Shown here piece by piece: positions 1 to 8,434 of a stretch of 64,000 nucleotides of DNA. The DNA is from Methanofollis ethanolicus. Lineage in GTDB: Archaea > Halobacteriota > Methanomicrobia > Methanomicrobiales > Methanofollaceae. Numbering within the stretch: position 1 is the stretch's first letter; every line of letters starts with the position of its first letter. The position numbers and the translations under genes are program-made. The notes under the pieces are model-generated. The model saw only the letters and a list, made by a program, of their open reading frames with translations, made no database searches and was not told the origin of the DNA. Location of the stretch: the NCBI RefSeq assembly GCF_001571385.1, contig NZ_BCNW01000001.1, forward strand, positions 558,001 to 622,000, read 5' to 3'.

Positions 1-1
1 G

Positions 2-439
2 GCTGAGTATGTCCCGAAATATGTCGGCACCGTGACGAAGTACGTCTTCGTCGAGTCGCCCCTCCTCACTCCGAAGGACCTTGCTGTCAGGGCCTACGAG
101 ATCTCGGGCGGCGTCATGATCAAGGAGACCTGTTTCGGCCTCCAGGTGACAGGCACGCCCGACGAGGTCGAGGCCCTGGTGGCGAAGGTCAGGGAGTTCG
201 ACCCGTCCCACATCTTCGTGAAGGACCGGGGCTTTCCCCCCGGCGACGAACGCCGCTGCCGGGCGAACCTCGGCGGGGCGAGGCCCGGCTACCTCGGCCA
301 CGAGTTCGAGATGAAGAAGGTCCGGTACATCTCGAAGGGCCTGGAGGCGGCCGCGGCGACGGTCCCGCCCCTGCCTGAAAAACCGAAACCCCTGGACGCA
401 CGGAGACTGAAAGAAATGATGGACGCAGAGGAGCCGTAA
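2..439 (+). CDS. mmp6: Methanogenesis marker protein 6, probably 5'-truncated by the window edge
   Basis: Conserved methanogen protein of the marker 6 family; its exact role is unknown, but it travels with genes for methyl-coenzyme M reductase activation. Visible family features are KETCFGL in the N-terminal third and [16 protein letters not shown] in the middle. The frame is open from base 2 and the residues before the first candidate start (GTG at 32), [11 protein letters not shown], read like protein, so the true start is probably outside the window; GTG 32 would give 135 aa. It is the first visible gene of a five-gene marker run; three bases separate it from the next gene. Family assignment is by recognition of conserved motifs. 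Confidence 0.82.
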   Translation, partial: AEYVPKYVGTVTKYVFVESPLLTPKDLAVRAYEISGGVMIKETCFGLQVTGTPDEVEALVAKVREFDPSHIFVKDRGFPPGDERRCRANLGGARPGYLGHEFEMKKVRYISKGLEAAAATVPPLPEKPKPLDARRLKEMMDAEEP

Positions 440-442
440 AAA

Positions 443-895
443 ATGGCGAAGGTATTTATTTATCCGGCGACGAGCCTCATCCTCTCAGATATGGTCGCCA
501 GGTTCGGGCACGAACCTCTCGGATCGGCGATCGGCATACGCGAACGTATCCAGACTCCGGGCTTCGAGAGCCCGCCCCTCCAGATCACCCCCGAGGAACC
601 GAAGAAGGGGCTGAAATGGGCGGCTGTCGAGGTGCCGTCAGGGGTCAGGGGGAGGATGGCCGTGTACGGCCCCCTGATCGAGGCGGCAGAGGCCGCGGTC
701 ATCGTCAGGGACCCGGAGTTCGCCTTCGGGTGCATGGGGTGCGCCCGGACGAACGAACTGATCCTCTTCCACCTGCGGAACAAGGGTTTCCCTGTCCTCG
801 AACTCGATTATCCCACTTCGGACAACGAGGGCGTCGCCTTCGTCGCCGCGATCAGGGAGTTCCTTGGCGGTCTTCCGAAGGAGGGATCGCCATGA
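443..895 (+). CDS. mmp5: Methanogenesis marker protein 5
   Basis: 150-aa protein of the methanogenesis marker 5 family, found in methanogens but without an assigned reaction. It begins [27 protein letters not shown], with a [10 protein letters not shown] motif near residue 97 whose two cysteines (CxxC) could bind metal or act in redox chemistry (inference). Its stop overlaps the ATG of the following marker 15 gene by four bases (ATGA), which implies translational coupling within a marker 6-5-15-17-7 operon. Confidence 0.82.
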   Translation: MAKVFIYPATSLILSDMVARFGHEPLGSAIGIRERIQTPGFESPPLQITPEEPKKGLKWAAVEVPSGVRGRMAVYGPLIEAAEAAVIVRDPEFAFGCMGCARTNELILFHLRNKGFPVLELDYPTSDNEGVAFVAAIREFLGGLPKEGSP

Positions 896-2130
896 CTGAG
901 AAGGTGCGGATCGCGCAACTCTCCTGCGGGCCCGAGTACTCGGGCGTCCAGAAGGAGATCAACGATGCCGCGGCGATGGTCGACGCCGAGGTCTTCTTCC
1001 CCGACATCATGCTCGACGACGTGCGGGAGGGCTTCGAGAGCTTCGGCCTCGACGTCAGGAGTCCTGACCTGAAACTTGCGATCGGGCGGGCGAAGGCCCT
1101 CGTCGACGGGAAGATCGACGCCGACGCCGTCTTCATCGCCACCTGCTTCAGGTGTGCCGAGGCGGCGATCGTGAGAAACGAACTCCGCCGGTACATCCAC
1201 GAGAACTCCAGCCTCCCGGTCGTCTCGTACTCCTTCACCGAGAGGACGACCGCGGGCACCCTCCTCACCAGGATGGAGGCCCTGACCACCATCGCCCGGC
1301 GTCGCGCCCTCCTTGCCCGGGAGGAGCAGGAAGGGATCACCATGGGCATCGACTCGGGTTCGTCGACGACGAAGGCGGTGGTCATGAAGGACAACGAGAT
1401 CGTCGGCACCGGGTGGCTCCCGACGACGGAGGTGCTGAAGAGCGCCGAAGGGGTTGTCGACCTCGCCCTGGCCGAGGCCGGCCTCGCCTTGAACGACATC
1501 CAGGCGATCGGGACGACCGGGTACGGTCGGTACCTCGTCGGCAAACACTTCAATGCGCAGCTCGTCCAGGAGGAACTGACCGTCAACTCGAAGGGTGCGG
1601 TCTACCTTGCCGACAGGCAGCACGGCCCCGCGACGGTCATCGACATCGGCGGCATGGACAACAAGGCGATCACGGTCCAGGACGGGATACCCGGCATGTT
1701 CACGATGGGCGGGATCTGCGCCGGGGCGAGCGGTCGGTTCCTGGAGATGACCGCGAAGCGTCTCGGCATCGACATCACCGAACTCGGCCCCCTCGCGATG
1801 AAGGGGATGGGCGATAAGGTGCCGATGAACTCGTACTGTATCGTCTTCGGGACGCAGAGCCTGGTGAACGCCCTTGCCGAGGGGAGCGCCCGCGAGGACG
1901 TCGCCGCGGCGGCCTGCCACTCGGTGGCCGAGCAGGTCTTCGAGCAGCAGCTCCAGGAGGTGGACATCAAGGAGCCGGTGATCATGGTCGGCGGCACCTC
2001 CCTGATCCAGGGGCTGGTGTACGCGATGGGCCAACTCCTCCAGACCGAGGTCGTCGTCCCGCACCATTCCCAGTATATCGGTGCGGTGGGGTGCGCCCTG
2101 CTGGCTTCGGGTTTCGTGAAGGGAGAGTAG
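892..2130 (+). CDS. mmp15: Methanogenesis marker protein 15 (BadF/BcrA-type ATPase family)
   Basis: 412-aa protein. An N-terminal domain of about 145 residues precedes an ASKHA-fold ATPase domain of the BadF/BadG/BcrA/BcrD type: phosphate-binding [13 protein letters not shown] near residue 152, [32 protein letters not shown] near residue 275, whose cysteine corresponds to the cluster-ligating position of 2-hydroxyacyl-CoA dehydratase activators, and [10 protein letters not shown]. This architecture suggests ATP-driven low-potential electron transfer, attractive for reductive activation of the nickel cofactor of methyl-CoM reductase (inference). The ATG at 892 was chosen because it overlaps the marker 5 stop (ATGA); the frame stays open further upstream, but that stretch is antisense-like overlap with marker 5. 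Confidence 0.88.
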   Translation: MTEKVRIAQLSCGPEYSGVQKEINDAAAMVDAEVFFPDIMLDDVREGFESFGLDVRSPDLKLAIGRAKALVDGKIDADAVFIATCFRCAEAAIVRNELRRYIHENSSLPVVSYSFTERTTAGTLLTRMEALTTIARRRALLAREEQEGITMGIDSGSSTTKAVVMKDNEIVGTGWLPTTEVLKSAEGVVDLALAEAGLALNDIQAIGTTGYGRYLVGKHFNAQLVQEELTVNSKGAVYLADRQHGPATVIDIGGMDNKAITVQDGIPGMFTMGGICAGASGRFLEMTAKRLGIDITELGPLAMKGMGDKVPMNSYCIVFGTQSLVNALAEGSAREDVAAAACHSVAEQVFEQQLQEVDIKEPVIMVGGTSLIQGLVYAMGQLLQTEVVVPHHSQYIGAVGCALLASGFVKGE

Positions 2131-2134
2131 GAGA

Positions 2135-2725
2135 ATGGCCGCGCTTGAATACTTCGTCGTCGAATGCGCCGAGGAGAAGGGGAGGGAGGCGTACGAGAGG
2201 ATCGCAAACGACGTCCTCCTCGATCTCGACCTTGTCAGGGTCGTCTCGAAACTCCACATCTTCATCGACCCGCACGTGCCGGTCTTTGTTGCGGTCGGGG
2301 CGACCCACCCCCTCGGCGGCCCTGTGCGGGTGCGTGACTTCGCCGACGTGAACGTGGACGAGGAAGGGCGGGCCGTCCTCTCGATCGGGGACGAGACCTA
2401 TCTTGCGCCGATGCTCCAGGCTCTCTGGAGCCGTTTCGGCAAGGACTTTGTTGAGCAGCCCGACCGTTTCTCCGTCGTGGTGACGGTGCCCGAAGGGGAG
2501 GACCCGCGGGCGATCGAGGAGATCGTCGTCGCTCACCCGGAGGACGGTCTCTATAAGGACCTCGTGTACGCCCTCCAGATCATCGCCCCGGAAGGGTTCA
2601 AGGTGCGCCGGGAGCACCATAGAGAAGGGGTCTTTTACTATGTGGCGAGCGAGAACACCCTCGACCCGGAGATTGTCGAGACTCTGGTCGCGGAGAAGAT
2701 GAAACTGATCGGGGTGAGTCTGTGA
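2135..2725 (+). CDS. mmp17: Methanogenesis marker protein 17
   Basis: 196-aa cytoplasmic protein of the methanogenesis marker 17 family. Family members have been found in the ATP-dependent methyl-coenzyme M reductase activation complex with McrC, marker 7, marker 3 and component A2 (established work on other methanogens). The sequence starts MAALEYFVVECAEEKG and contains the conserved stretch HIFIDPHVPVFVAVGATHPL. It begins four bases after marker 15 and its TGA overlaps the GTG start of marker 7, consistent with one transcript and matched production of complex partners. Confidence 0.86.
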   Translation: MAALEYFVVECAEEKGREAYERIANDVLLDLDLVRVVSKLHIFIDPHVPVFVAVGATHPLGGPVRVRDFADVNVDEEGRAVLSIGDETYLAPMLQALWSRFGKDFVEQPDRFSVVVTVPEGEDPRAIEEIVVAHPEDGLYKDLVYALQIIAPEGFKVRREHHREGVFYYVASENTLDPEIVETLVAEKMKLIGVSL

Positions 2726-3660
2726 TCTTTGTGCCCATCACCTACAAAGGGGGGGTCTTCAGGCACGACGAGGTCGTCGACCTCATCGAGGACCTCGGCG
2801 GCTACATCGTGCAGAAGCACATGATCGCCCAGGAGGTCGTCCTCCAGTGCCTGGTGCCGAAGGAGGACGTGGACCTGATCCGGACGGTCGGCAGGCCTCT
2901 CGGCGGCGAGGTGACGGTCGCGCCCCTCGTCGGCACGGAGATCGCCGTCGTCTCCCCGTCCCTGGAGATCCACCACCTCCCCCACTCGTCCTGCGACGTC
3001 GCCGAGTACCTCCGGCGGGCCGGGGCGAAGACGAACATGGTCGGCCTCGCCCGCGGTTTCGGCAAGAGGATCGCGAACCTCAATGTGGAGGAGAGGGACA
3101 CGATCAACGAGCACGACCTTGCGATCTATGTCCTCGGCAACTTCGAGGTCTGTATCGAGGAGAAGTTCCCCCACCTCCGCCGGGGCATCCACGTGCCGAT
3201 CGTCCTCACCGGCGCCCCGCCGACAGACCGCCTGAAGGCGGTCATCGACCCGCCCGTGGAGGGCTATGTCGGCGAGATGGGCCGCCTGATGCACAGGACG
3301 AAGAGGCCCGAAGAACTCTCCGTCCTGGACGAGATGGTCGAGGAGGTGGCCCGCGTCCTGGACGAGAGGCGGGCGGCGATCGCGAAGGATCCCCTCTCCG
3401 TCTCCCCGGCACGCCTGATGGACGTGATCCTGGAGAAAGTCCCCGAGGTCCATGCCGTCACCCACCCGACGCCCGTCACCGTCCAGATGGCGGGTCTGCG
3501 TGTGAAACTCCCCTATGAGTCCTACGCGAAGGCTCTCCGTGCCCTGGAGATCGAGGAAGGCGTCACCGTCGGCGATGTCGCCGACGTCCTCCCGTCGAAA
3601 ATGAGAAACTACATCTGGATCCGGATAAAACCCTTCTCCGAAACGAACACCATGGTGTAA
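2722..3660 (+). CDS. mmp7: Methanogenesis marker protein 7
   Basis: 312-aa protein of the methanogenesis marker 7 family, a known component of the methyl-coenzyme M reductase activation complex in other methanogens. The start is GTG overlapping the marker 17 stop (GTGA). Conserved stretches include HSSCDVAEYLRRAGAKTNMVGLARGFG (residues 90-120 region) and DLAIYVLGNFEVCIEEKFPHL. The length is normal for the family. It is the last marker of the run; the following AhpD-like gene starts only two bases after its stop. Confidence 0.88.
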   Translation: MIFVPITYKGGVFRHDEVVDLIEDLGGYIVQKHMIAQEVVLQCLVPKEDVDLIRTVGRPLGGEVTVAPLVGTEIAVVSPSLEIHHLPHSSCDVAEYLRRAGAKTNMVGLARGFGKRIANLNVEERDTINEHDLAIYVLGNFEVCIEEKFPHLRRGIHVPIVLTGAPPTDRLKAVIDPPVEGYVGEMGRLMHRTKRPEELSVLDEMVEEVARVLDERRAAIAKDPLSVSPARLMDVILEKVPEVHAVTHPTPVTVQMAGLRVKLPYESYAKALRALEIEEGVTVGDVADVLPSKMRNYIWIRIKPFSETNTMV

Positions 3661-3662
3661 AG

Positions 3663-4115
3663 ATGGAGTTTGAAGAGAAACTCGCCGCGGTCCTGGAGGG
3701 CGGGAAGGCAGAGGTCGCATCACGCTGGCTTGCCGAGATCGAGGAGGAGTACGGGCGGGCGCCGCTGATCCTGAAGCGGATGGGCGAGCGGCCCGAGGTG
3801 CTCATCTCCCACCTGCTGTACAAGTCCTCGGTCTTCGAGACCAGTCATCTCGACCCGAAGTGTATCGAGCTGATCAGCCTTGCCGTCGGCGCCGCCCTCA
3901 AGTGCCGCCACTGCGTGGAGTACCATATGGCGTCGGCGAAGGCGAAGGGCGCCACCCGCGACGAGATCCTGGAGGCGATCCTCATCGCCGGCCTGGCTTC
4001 AAACGCTTCCGTCCTTGCCGACGCCTATCGCGTGATGGACGAGGAGCAGGCCTCCGAGCCCTGCATCTCCTGCGACATCCAGGGGACGAACGGGGACTCC
4101 GGAAAAACGGAGTGA
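3663..4115 (+). CDS. Carboxymuconolactone decarboxylase / AhpD-like protein
   Basis: 150-aa all-helical AhpD-like protein. The signature is LKCRHCVEYHMASAKAKGAT near residue 80: a CxxC with a following His, the redox-active site of AhpD-type peroxidase reductases, followed by GATRDEILEAILIAG. In this fold the cysteines shuttle reducing equivalents; a true decarboxylase role is unlikely. A C-terminal tail holds a second cysteine pair (CISC). It lies two bases after marker 7 and is probably co-transcribed, which suggests thiol redox or oxygen protection linked to methyl-CoM reductase activation (inference). Substrate unknown. Confidence 0.85.
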   Translation: MEFEEKLAAVLEGGKAEVASRWLAEIEEEYGRAPLILKRMGERPEVLISHLLYKSSVFETSHLDPKCIELISLAVGAALKCRHCVEYHMASAKAKGATRDEILEAILIAGLASNASVLADAYRVMDEEQASEPCISCDIQGTNGDSGKTE

Positions 4116-4134
4116 GGCGCCGGGGGGCTCCTCC

Positions 4135-4154
4135 TTTTTTTCCGTGCTTTTTTT
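4135..4154 (+). terminator. Two T-tracts ending the marker operon
   Basis: Two runs of seven T (4135-4141 and 4148-4154) begin 20 bases after the AhpD-like stop codon. Archaeal RNA polymerase terminates at such U-rich tracts, and the next gene in this direction is about 500 bp away. Confidence 0.6.
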
Positions 4155-4224
4155 GGTTGTGTGTCTCAGGTCCGGATTGGGACGGGACCGGCACTCTTCC
4201 CTTCTGGATAATCTATTCTGTCCT

Positions 4225-4530
4225 TCCCTGACCTATCCTGAGATGGAACGACCGAAGGGATTCGAGAAAATCTTTGATTTTCGAGGTCTGGGGGCTTACC
4301 CCCGGTCCAGAGTGTGGGGAAGGCGTTTGATTGGCGTCCTCCTCCGGGGGGCGCCCCCCGGTCCCCCCTTCATTAAGATAGGCAGGGATATGGCAATCTC
4401 CCCTTCTGATTTTCCATTCTGTCTTCCTGGGGCTAGTCAGGAGAGAACTGCGACCGAAATGAGTCGAGAAAATCTTTGATTTTCGAGAAACCCCCGGTCT
4501 AGAGAGTGGGGAAGGCAGGGTGTCGGTTCC
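4225..4530. repeat. Non-coding repeat-rich spacer with duplicated 24-bp module
   Basis: The 529-bp gap between the marker operon and the glycogen operon has no supportable gene. It holds two copies of TCGAGAAAATCTTTGATTTTCGAG-type sequence (4263-4286 and 4464-4487), itself an imperfect palindrome, each followed by a C/G-rich phrase around CCCCCGGTC and an agtgtgggga/agagtgggga phrase. The same palindrome, inverted, recurs at about 43296-43317, and similar C/G-rich phrases recur through 43.2-44.3 kb, so this belongs to a dispersed intergenic repeat family. Confidence 0.6.
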
Positions 4531-4644
4531 TCCCTCAGAGAGACCCCTCTCCCCCCGCCTCTCCCCGAAGATACCATTTAATATTCCGTCCGGGGATAGG
4601 AGGGGTGACAGGCGTCAGGCCGCGTCGAGGTGGGGGGGACATGT

Positions 4645-6078
4645 ATGGCATCACTATGCATGGGCTTTGAAGTGCATCAGCCCTTCAGGCTCAACAGGGA
4701 TTTTGTACCGGCGATGGCGAGAGGCCGGCGTGACCTGAAGGGGTGTTACTTCGATCCGTCGAACCGGGAGATCCTGGACCGCGTCGCCGCCCGGTGCTAT
4801 ATCCCGGCGACGGAGATCGTCCTCGACGCCCTCGACGGCGGGATGAAGTGCGCCTTCTCCCTCTCCGGTGTGCTCGTCGAGCAACTCGAAAGGTGGCGCC
4901 CGGACGCCCTCGCCCTCTTTGCGGAGGTGGCGGCCCACAAAAACGCCGAGTTCCTCGCCCAGACCTACTACCACAGCCTTGCCGGTTTCTTCGCCGACAC
5001 GGAGGAACTCAACCTGCAGATGAGAATGCACGCCGACCTGATGCACGACCTCTTCGGGAGAGTGCCGACGGTCGCCGAGAACACCGAGTTCGCGCTGGAC
5101 GACCGGATCGCCGCCGTCGTGCGGGACCTCGGTTTCTCCGCGGTCTATACCGAGGGGGCCGACCGCCTGCTCGGCGGGCGGGACCCGAACGAGACCTACA
5201 CCTGCGACGGCCTCCCCCTCCTCCTCCGCAACTGCCCTCTCTCCGACGACATTGCCTTCCGCTTCTCCTGGGCCGGGTGGGACAAGCACCCGCTGACGGC
5301 GGAGACCTATGCCTCCTGGGTCGCCCGATCGCCGGGGAGGTGCGCCCATGTCTTCATCGACTACGAGACCTTCGGCGAGCACCACCGTGAGGAGAGCGGC
5401 ATCCTGGACTTCCTCGACGCACTACCTGGGGCCTTCGCCGACGCCGGCGTCGCCACCCTCCTCCCCTCGGAGGCGGCCGCCTCCCCCTCCGCCGGGGAGT
5501 TAGCCCTCGAAGACGTGGTCTCCTGGGCCGACCTTGAGAAAGACGCGTCTGCATGGCTCGGGAACCCCGTTCAGCAGAGCGCCTTCTTCGCCCTCGAACA
5601 CTCCCCCGCGAGGTCGGCCCGCCCGGACCTCTGGCGCTATCTCGGGACGAGCGACCACTTCTACTACCTCGCACGAAAGGACGGGTCCTGCGGCGAGGTG
5701 CACCGCTACTTCTGTCCCGAGGGGAACGACGGTTCCCATGACGCCTACATGCGGGTGCTCTCCCACCTGGAGAGCAGGTGTCTCGGCAGGGGGAGACGGG
5801 CGGTTGCGTCTCTTCCGCCCGACCGCGCCTTCCACTTCTGCTTCCCCGGCGGGCAGTACGCGGGCGTCTCCGCGCACAGCCTCCGGGAGTTCGAGGAAGC
5901 CCTGGAAAGAGCGCCCCGCGAGTCGGTCTGGTGGCACCTCGACCGCGGCGACTACTCACGGTGGATCGGGGGTGCGGTCGGCGACCGGAGACTGGCGCGG
6001 GCCGTCTCGGCCTGCGCGACCCCTGACGACGTGCGGGAGGCGGTGCGTGCACGGAGGTGTTTGCTCTGCGGAGACTGA
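4645..6078 (+). CDS. Glycoside hydrolase family 57 (alpha-amylase-like)
   Basis: 477-aa GH57 enzyme, expected to cleave or transfer alpha-1,4-glucan chains in the cytoplasm. Family features in order: CMGFEVHQPFRLN at the N-terminus, FSLSGVLVEQLE, AQTYYHSLAGFF, ENTEFALDD, and HVFIDYETFGEHHREESGILDFLDALP, the stretch carrying the predicted catalytic Asp. The ATG at 4645 was chosen over GTG 4630 because the protein then starts directly at the conserved N-terminus and is preceded by a purine-rich AGGTGGGGGG. It heads a tight six-gene operon of alpha-glucan metabolism and its 3' end overlaps the next gene by 22 bp. Confidence 0.88.
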   Translation: MASLCMGFEVHQPFRLNRDFVPAMARGRRDLKGCYFDPSNREILDRVAARCYIPATEIVLDALDGGMKCAFSLSGVLVEQLERWRPDALALFAEVAAHKNAEFLAQTYYHSLAGFFADTEELNLQMRMHADLMHDLFGRVPTVAENTEFALDDRIAAVVRDLGFSAVYTEGADRLLGGRDPNETYTCDGLPLLLRNCPLSDDIAFRFSWAGWDKHPLTAETYASWVARSPGRCAHVFIDYETFGEHHREESGILDFLDALPGAFADAGVATLLPSEAAASPSAGELALEDVVSWADLEKDASAWLGNPVQQSAFFALEHSPARSARPDLWRYLGTSDHFYYLARKDGSCGEVHRYFCPEGNDGSHDAYMRVLSHLESRCLGRGRRAVASLPPDRAFHFCFPGGQYAGVSAHSLREFEEALERAPRESVWWHLDRGDYSRWIGGAVGDRRLARAVSACATPDDVREAVRARRCLLCGD

Positions 6079-7196
6079 AAATCGCGTTCTTCTGCTGGGA
6101 GTCGCTCCATGGCATCAGGGTCGGCGGCCTCGCCCCGGCGGCGACCTGCCTCGCCGAGGCCCTCGCCCGCGACCACGAGGTCCACTTTTTCACCCGCGGT
6201 TCCGGGCCGCCCGAGAAAAACGGCGTCGTCTACCACTACTGCGACCCGCACGGCGGCAACATCGTCGAGTTCTGCAAAGACCTCGCCCTGAAGGCCTGCA
6301 ACCAGTTCAGCGAGGAGGACTCGCCGCCCTTCGACGTCCTCCACTTCCACGACTGGCACTTCGTCGAGGCGATGCACCGCCTGCGGGAGAGGCGGACGGT
6401 GCTCTCCTTCCACTCCACCGAGTACGGGCGGAACGGCAACCAGAAAGGCGGGTGGTGGGAGTTCGGCGAGATCTCCGGGAAGGAGTGGTACGGCGCCTAT
6501 ATCGCGAAGAGGGTGGTCGCCGTCTCGAAGACCCTGAGGGCGGAGGTGATCGACCTGTACGCTGTCCCGGACTGGAAGATCGACGCCGTCCCAAACGGGA
6601 TCGACCCGGAAACCTTTGCGATGCAGGTCGACCAGGGCGCGGTGAAGCGCCGGTACGGCATCCACCCCTATGCGCCTCTCGTCTTCTTCGGCGGCCGTCT
6701 CGTCTACCAGAAAGGGCCGGACATCCTCGTGAAGGCGATCCCGTCCGTACTGCGGCACCGCTGGGACGCGAACTTCATCTTCGCGGGCAAGGGCGACATG
6801 CAGGACTGGGTCGCCCGCCATACCCGGGGGGTGCCGGCGCAGGTGCTCGGCTATCTCAATGAACCCGACTTCGTCAGCCTCCTCAATGCCGCGGACATCG
6901 TCGCCATCCCGAGCAGGAACGAGCCTTTCGGCCTGATCCTCACCGAGGCCTGGAGTGCGAGCCGGTGCGTCGTCGCCTCGGACGTCGGGGGCCTCGGCGA
7001 GAACATCGAGCACCTGGTGAACGGCGTCAAGGTGCCGGTTTCGGCCGAGGGGATCGCGGGCGGGATCAACACGGTCATCGGCGACCGCAGACTCTGCTCC
7101 ACCCTCGGCCTGCACGGCCGGGAGAAGGTGGAGAGGGAGTTTCGGTGGGAGGCGGTGGCGCGGGCGATGGAACAGGTCTACGAGAAGGTGCTCTGA
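6057..7196 (+). CDS. GT4-family glycosyltransferase (glycogen synthase-like)
   Basis: 379-aa GT-B fold glycosyltransferase. The N-terminus KIAFFCWESLHGIRVGGLAPAATCLAEAL is the GlgA-like acceptor-side Gly loop; HFHDWHF and VSKTLRAEV follow, then the nucleotide-sugar domain with GGRLVYQKGPDILVKAI and the E-x7-E element RNEPFGLILTEAW. It probably extends or remodels alpha-glucan from an activated glucose donor. GTG 6057 is the only reasonable start before the conserved KIAFFCWE; it lies inside the end of the GH57 gene. The next gene overlaps by one base (TGATG). Donor (UDP- or ADP-glucose) cannot be read from sequence. Confidence 0.85.
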   Translation: MFALRRLKIAFFCWESLHGIRVGGLAPAATCLAEALARDHEVHFFTRGSGPPEKNGVVYHYCDPHGGNIVEFCKDLALKACNQFSEEDSPPFDVLHFHDWHFVEAMHRLRERRTVLSFHSTEYGRNGNQKGGWWEFGEISGKEWYGAYIAKRVVAVSKTLRAEVIDLYAVPDWKIDAVPNGIDPETFAMQVDQGAVKRRYGIHPYAPLVFFGGRLVYQKGPDILVKAIPSVLRHRWDANFIFAGKGDMQDWVARHTRGVPAQVLGYLNEPDFVSLLNAADIVAIPSRNEPFGLILTEAWSASRCVVASDVGGLGENIEHLVNGVKVPVSAEGIAGGINTVIGDRRLCSTLGLHGREKVEREFRWEAVARAMEQVYEKVL

Positions 7197-8434
7197 TGCG
7201 GGTCGCCTATTTTCTCGACGAGTTCCCTCCCTTTCTCCGGGGCGGCCTGGGGACATATGCACTGGAGATGGCCCCGCGCCTTGCGGCGGCAGGCCACGAC
7301 CTCACCGTCTATGCCTTCAGAATGGGGGACGCGGCCGTGGAGGAGGAGTGGGCCGGGGCCCGTGTCCGCCGCCTCCCCCTCCCCGAACCCGCTCCTCTCC
7401 TCCCGGTGGTCCTGCCCTCCGAGGTTGCGGCCTGGCCCCCCGACGCCGCCCACTTCTTCGCCGACTACCTCTTCTACAACATCGTCTCCGCCGGCGACCT
7501 CCTTGCCCGCGGCGAGGGGACCGACCTCGCGGTGGCGCACGACTGGCTCGCCGCCCCGGCCGCGATGGTGACGGCCGCGTCCCTCGGCATCCCCTTCGTC
7601 TTCCATGTCCACTCGACCGAAGGGGGACGGTCAGAGGGCGGAGGGTCGCCGACTGTCCGGGCCCTCGAAGCCCGCGCCCTGGAAAAGGCCGCCGCCGTCA
7701 TCACGGTCAGCCATGCGATGGAGGACGAACTCCTCGCCCTCGGCGTCCCCGCGGAAAAGATCCGGGTCGTCCACAATGGCGTCGATACGGCGAAGTACGA
7801 TCCCGCCCGTATCCCCCCGCCGGAGGTGCGGGCCTTCAGGGACCGCCTCGGCATCGGGTGCGACCCCCTCGTCCTCTTCATCGGCCGGCTGACGCGGGTG
7901 AAGGGGGTCGACATCCTTCTGCGGGCCTTCGGCATGCTCCTGCAGGAGGTACCCGCGGCGCATCTCCTCGTCCTCGGCGTCGGCGAGATGGACGGGGAGA
8001 TCAGGCGTCTCGCCGACGAGGTCGGGGAGGGGCGGGTCCACCTGGAGTTCTCTTTTCTCCCGGAAAAGGAGCGTATCCTCCGCTATGCCGCGGCCGACGT
8101 CTGCGTCTTCCCCTCGACCTACGAGCCCTTCGGCATCGTCTGCACCGAGGCGATGGCGATGGGAAAACCTGTCGTCGTCGGGGCGCGGGGCACCTCCGGG
8201 ATGCGGGAGCAGGTCGTGCCGGCGGGCGAGGGCATCTGCGGTTTTCATATCAACCCCCATGACCCGGCCGACATCGCCACCTACCTCTCTCTCGTCCTCC
8301 GCGATCCCGCCCTGCGCGACCAGATGGGGAGGAACGGGAGGGCGCGGGCCGTCTCCCTCTTCTCCTGGAATCGGGCGGCGCGGGAGACGGCGGCGGTCTA
8401 CGAGGAGGCCGTCAGGGGAGGGAAACGATCGTGA
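7196..8434 (+). CDS. Second GT4-family glycosyltransferase (glycogen synthase-like)
   Basis: 412-aa GT-B glycosyltransferase, distantly paralogous to the preceding one. It starts MRVAYFLDEFPPFLRGGLGTYALEMAPRLAAAGH (GGLGTY loop), has VAHDWLAAPAAM, FHVHSTEGGR, NGVDTAKYDP, FIGRLTRVKGVDILLRAF and the E-x7-E segment STYEPFGIVCTEAMAMGKPVV. The ATG at 7196 overlaps the upstream TGA by one base; longer in-frame extensions upstream are overlap artefacts. Two adjacent GT4 enzymes may act in sequence (priming and elongation) or on different acceptors (inference). Confidence 0.86.
   Translation: MRVAYFLDEFPPFLRGGLGTYALEMAPRLAAAGHDLTVYAFRMGDAAVEEEWAGARVRRLPLPEPAPLLPVVLPSEVAAWPPDAAHFFADYLFYNIVSAGDLLARGEGTDLAVAHDWLAAPAAMVTAASLGIPFVFHVHSTEGGRSEGGGSPTVRALEARALEKAAAVITVSHAMEDELLALGVPAEKIRVVHNGVDTAKYDPARIPPPEVRAFRDRLGIGCDPLVLFIGRLTRVKGVDILLRAFGMLLQEVPAAHLLVLGVGEMDGEIRRLADEVGEGRVHLEFSFLPEKERILRYAAADVCVFPSTYEPFGIVCTEAMAMGKPVVVGARGTSGMREQVVPAGEGICGFHINPHDPADIATYLSLVLRDPALRDQMGRNGRARAVSLFSWNRAARETAAVYEEAVRGGKRS

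Noticed and set aside
808-2265. 485-codon antisense frame across markers 5, 15 and 17
   Set aside because: High GC at third positions removes stops on the opposite strand; the sequence is low-complexity and without motifs, while the sense frames are conserved proteins.
5534-6862. 442-codon frame overlapping GH57 and the first GT4 gene
   Set aside because: Arg/Pro-rich shadow translation of two clear genes in another frame.
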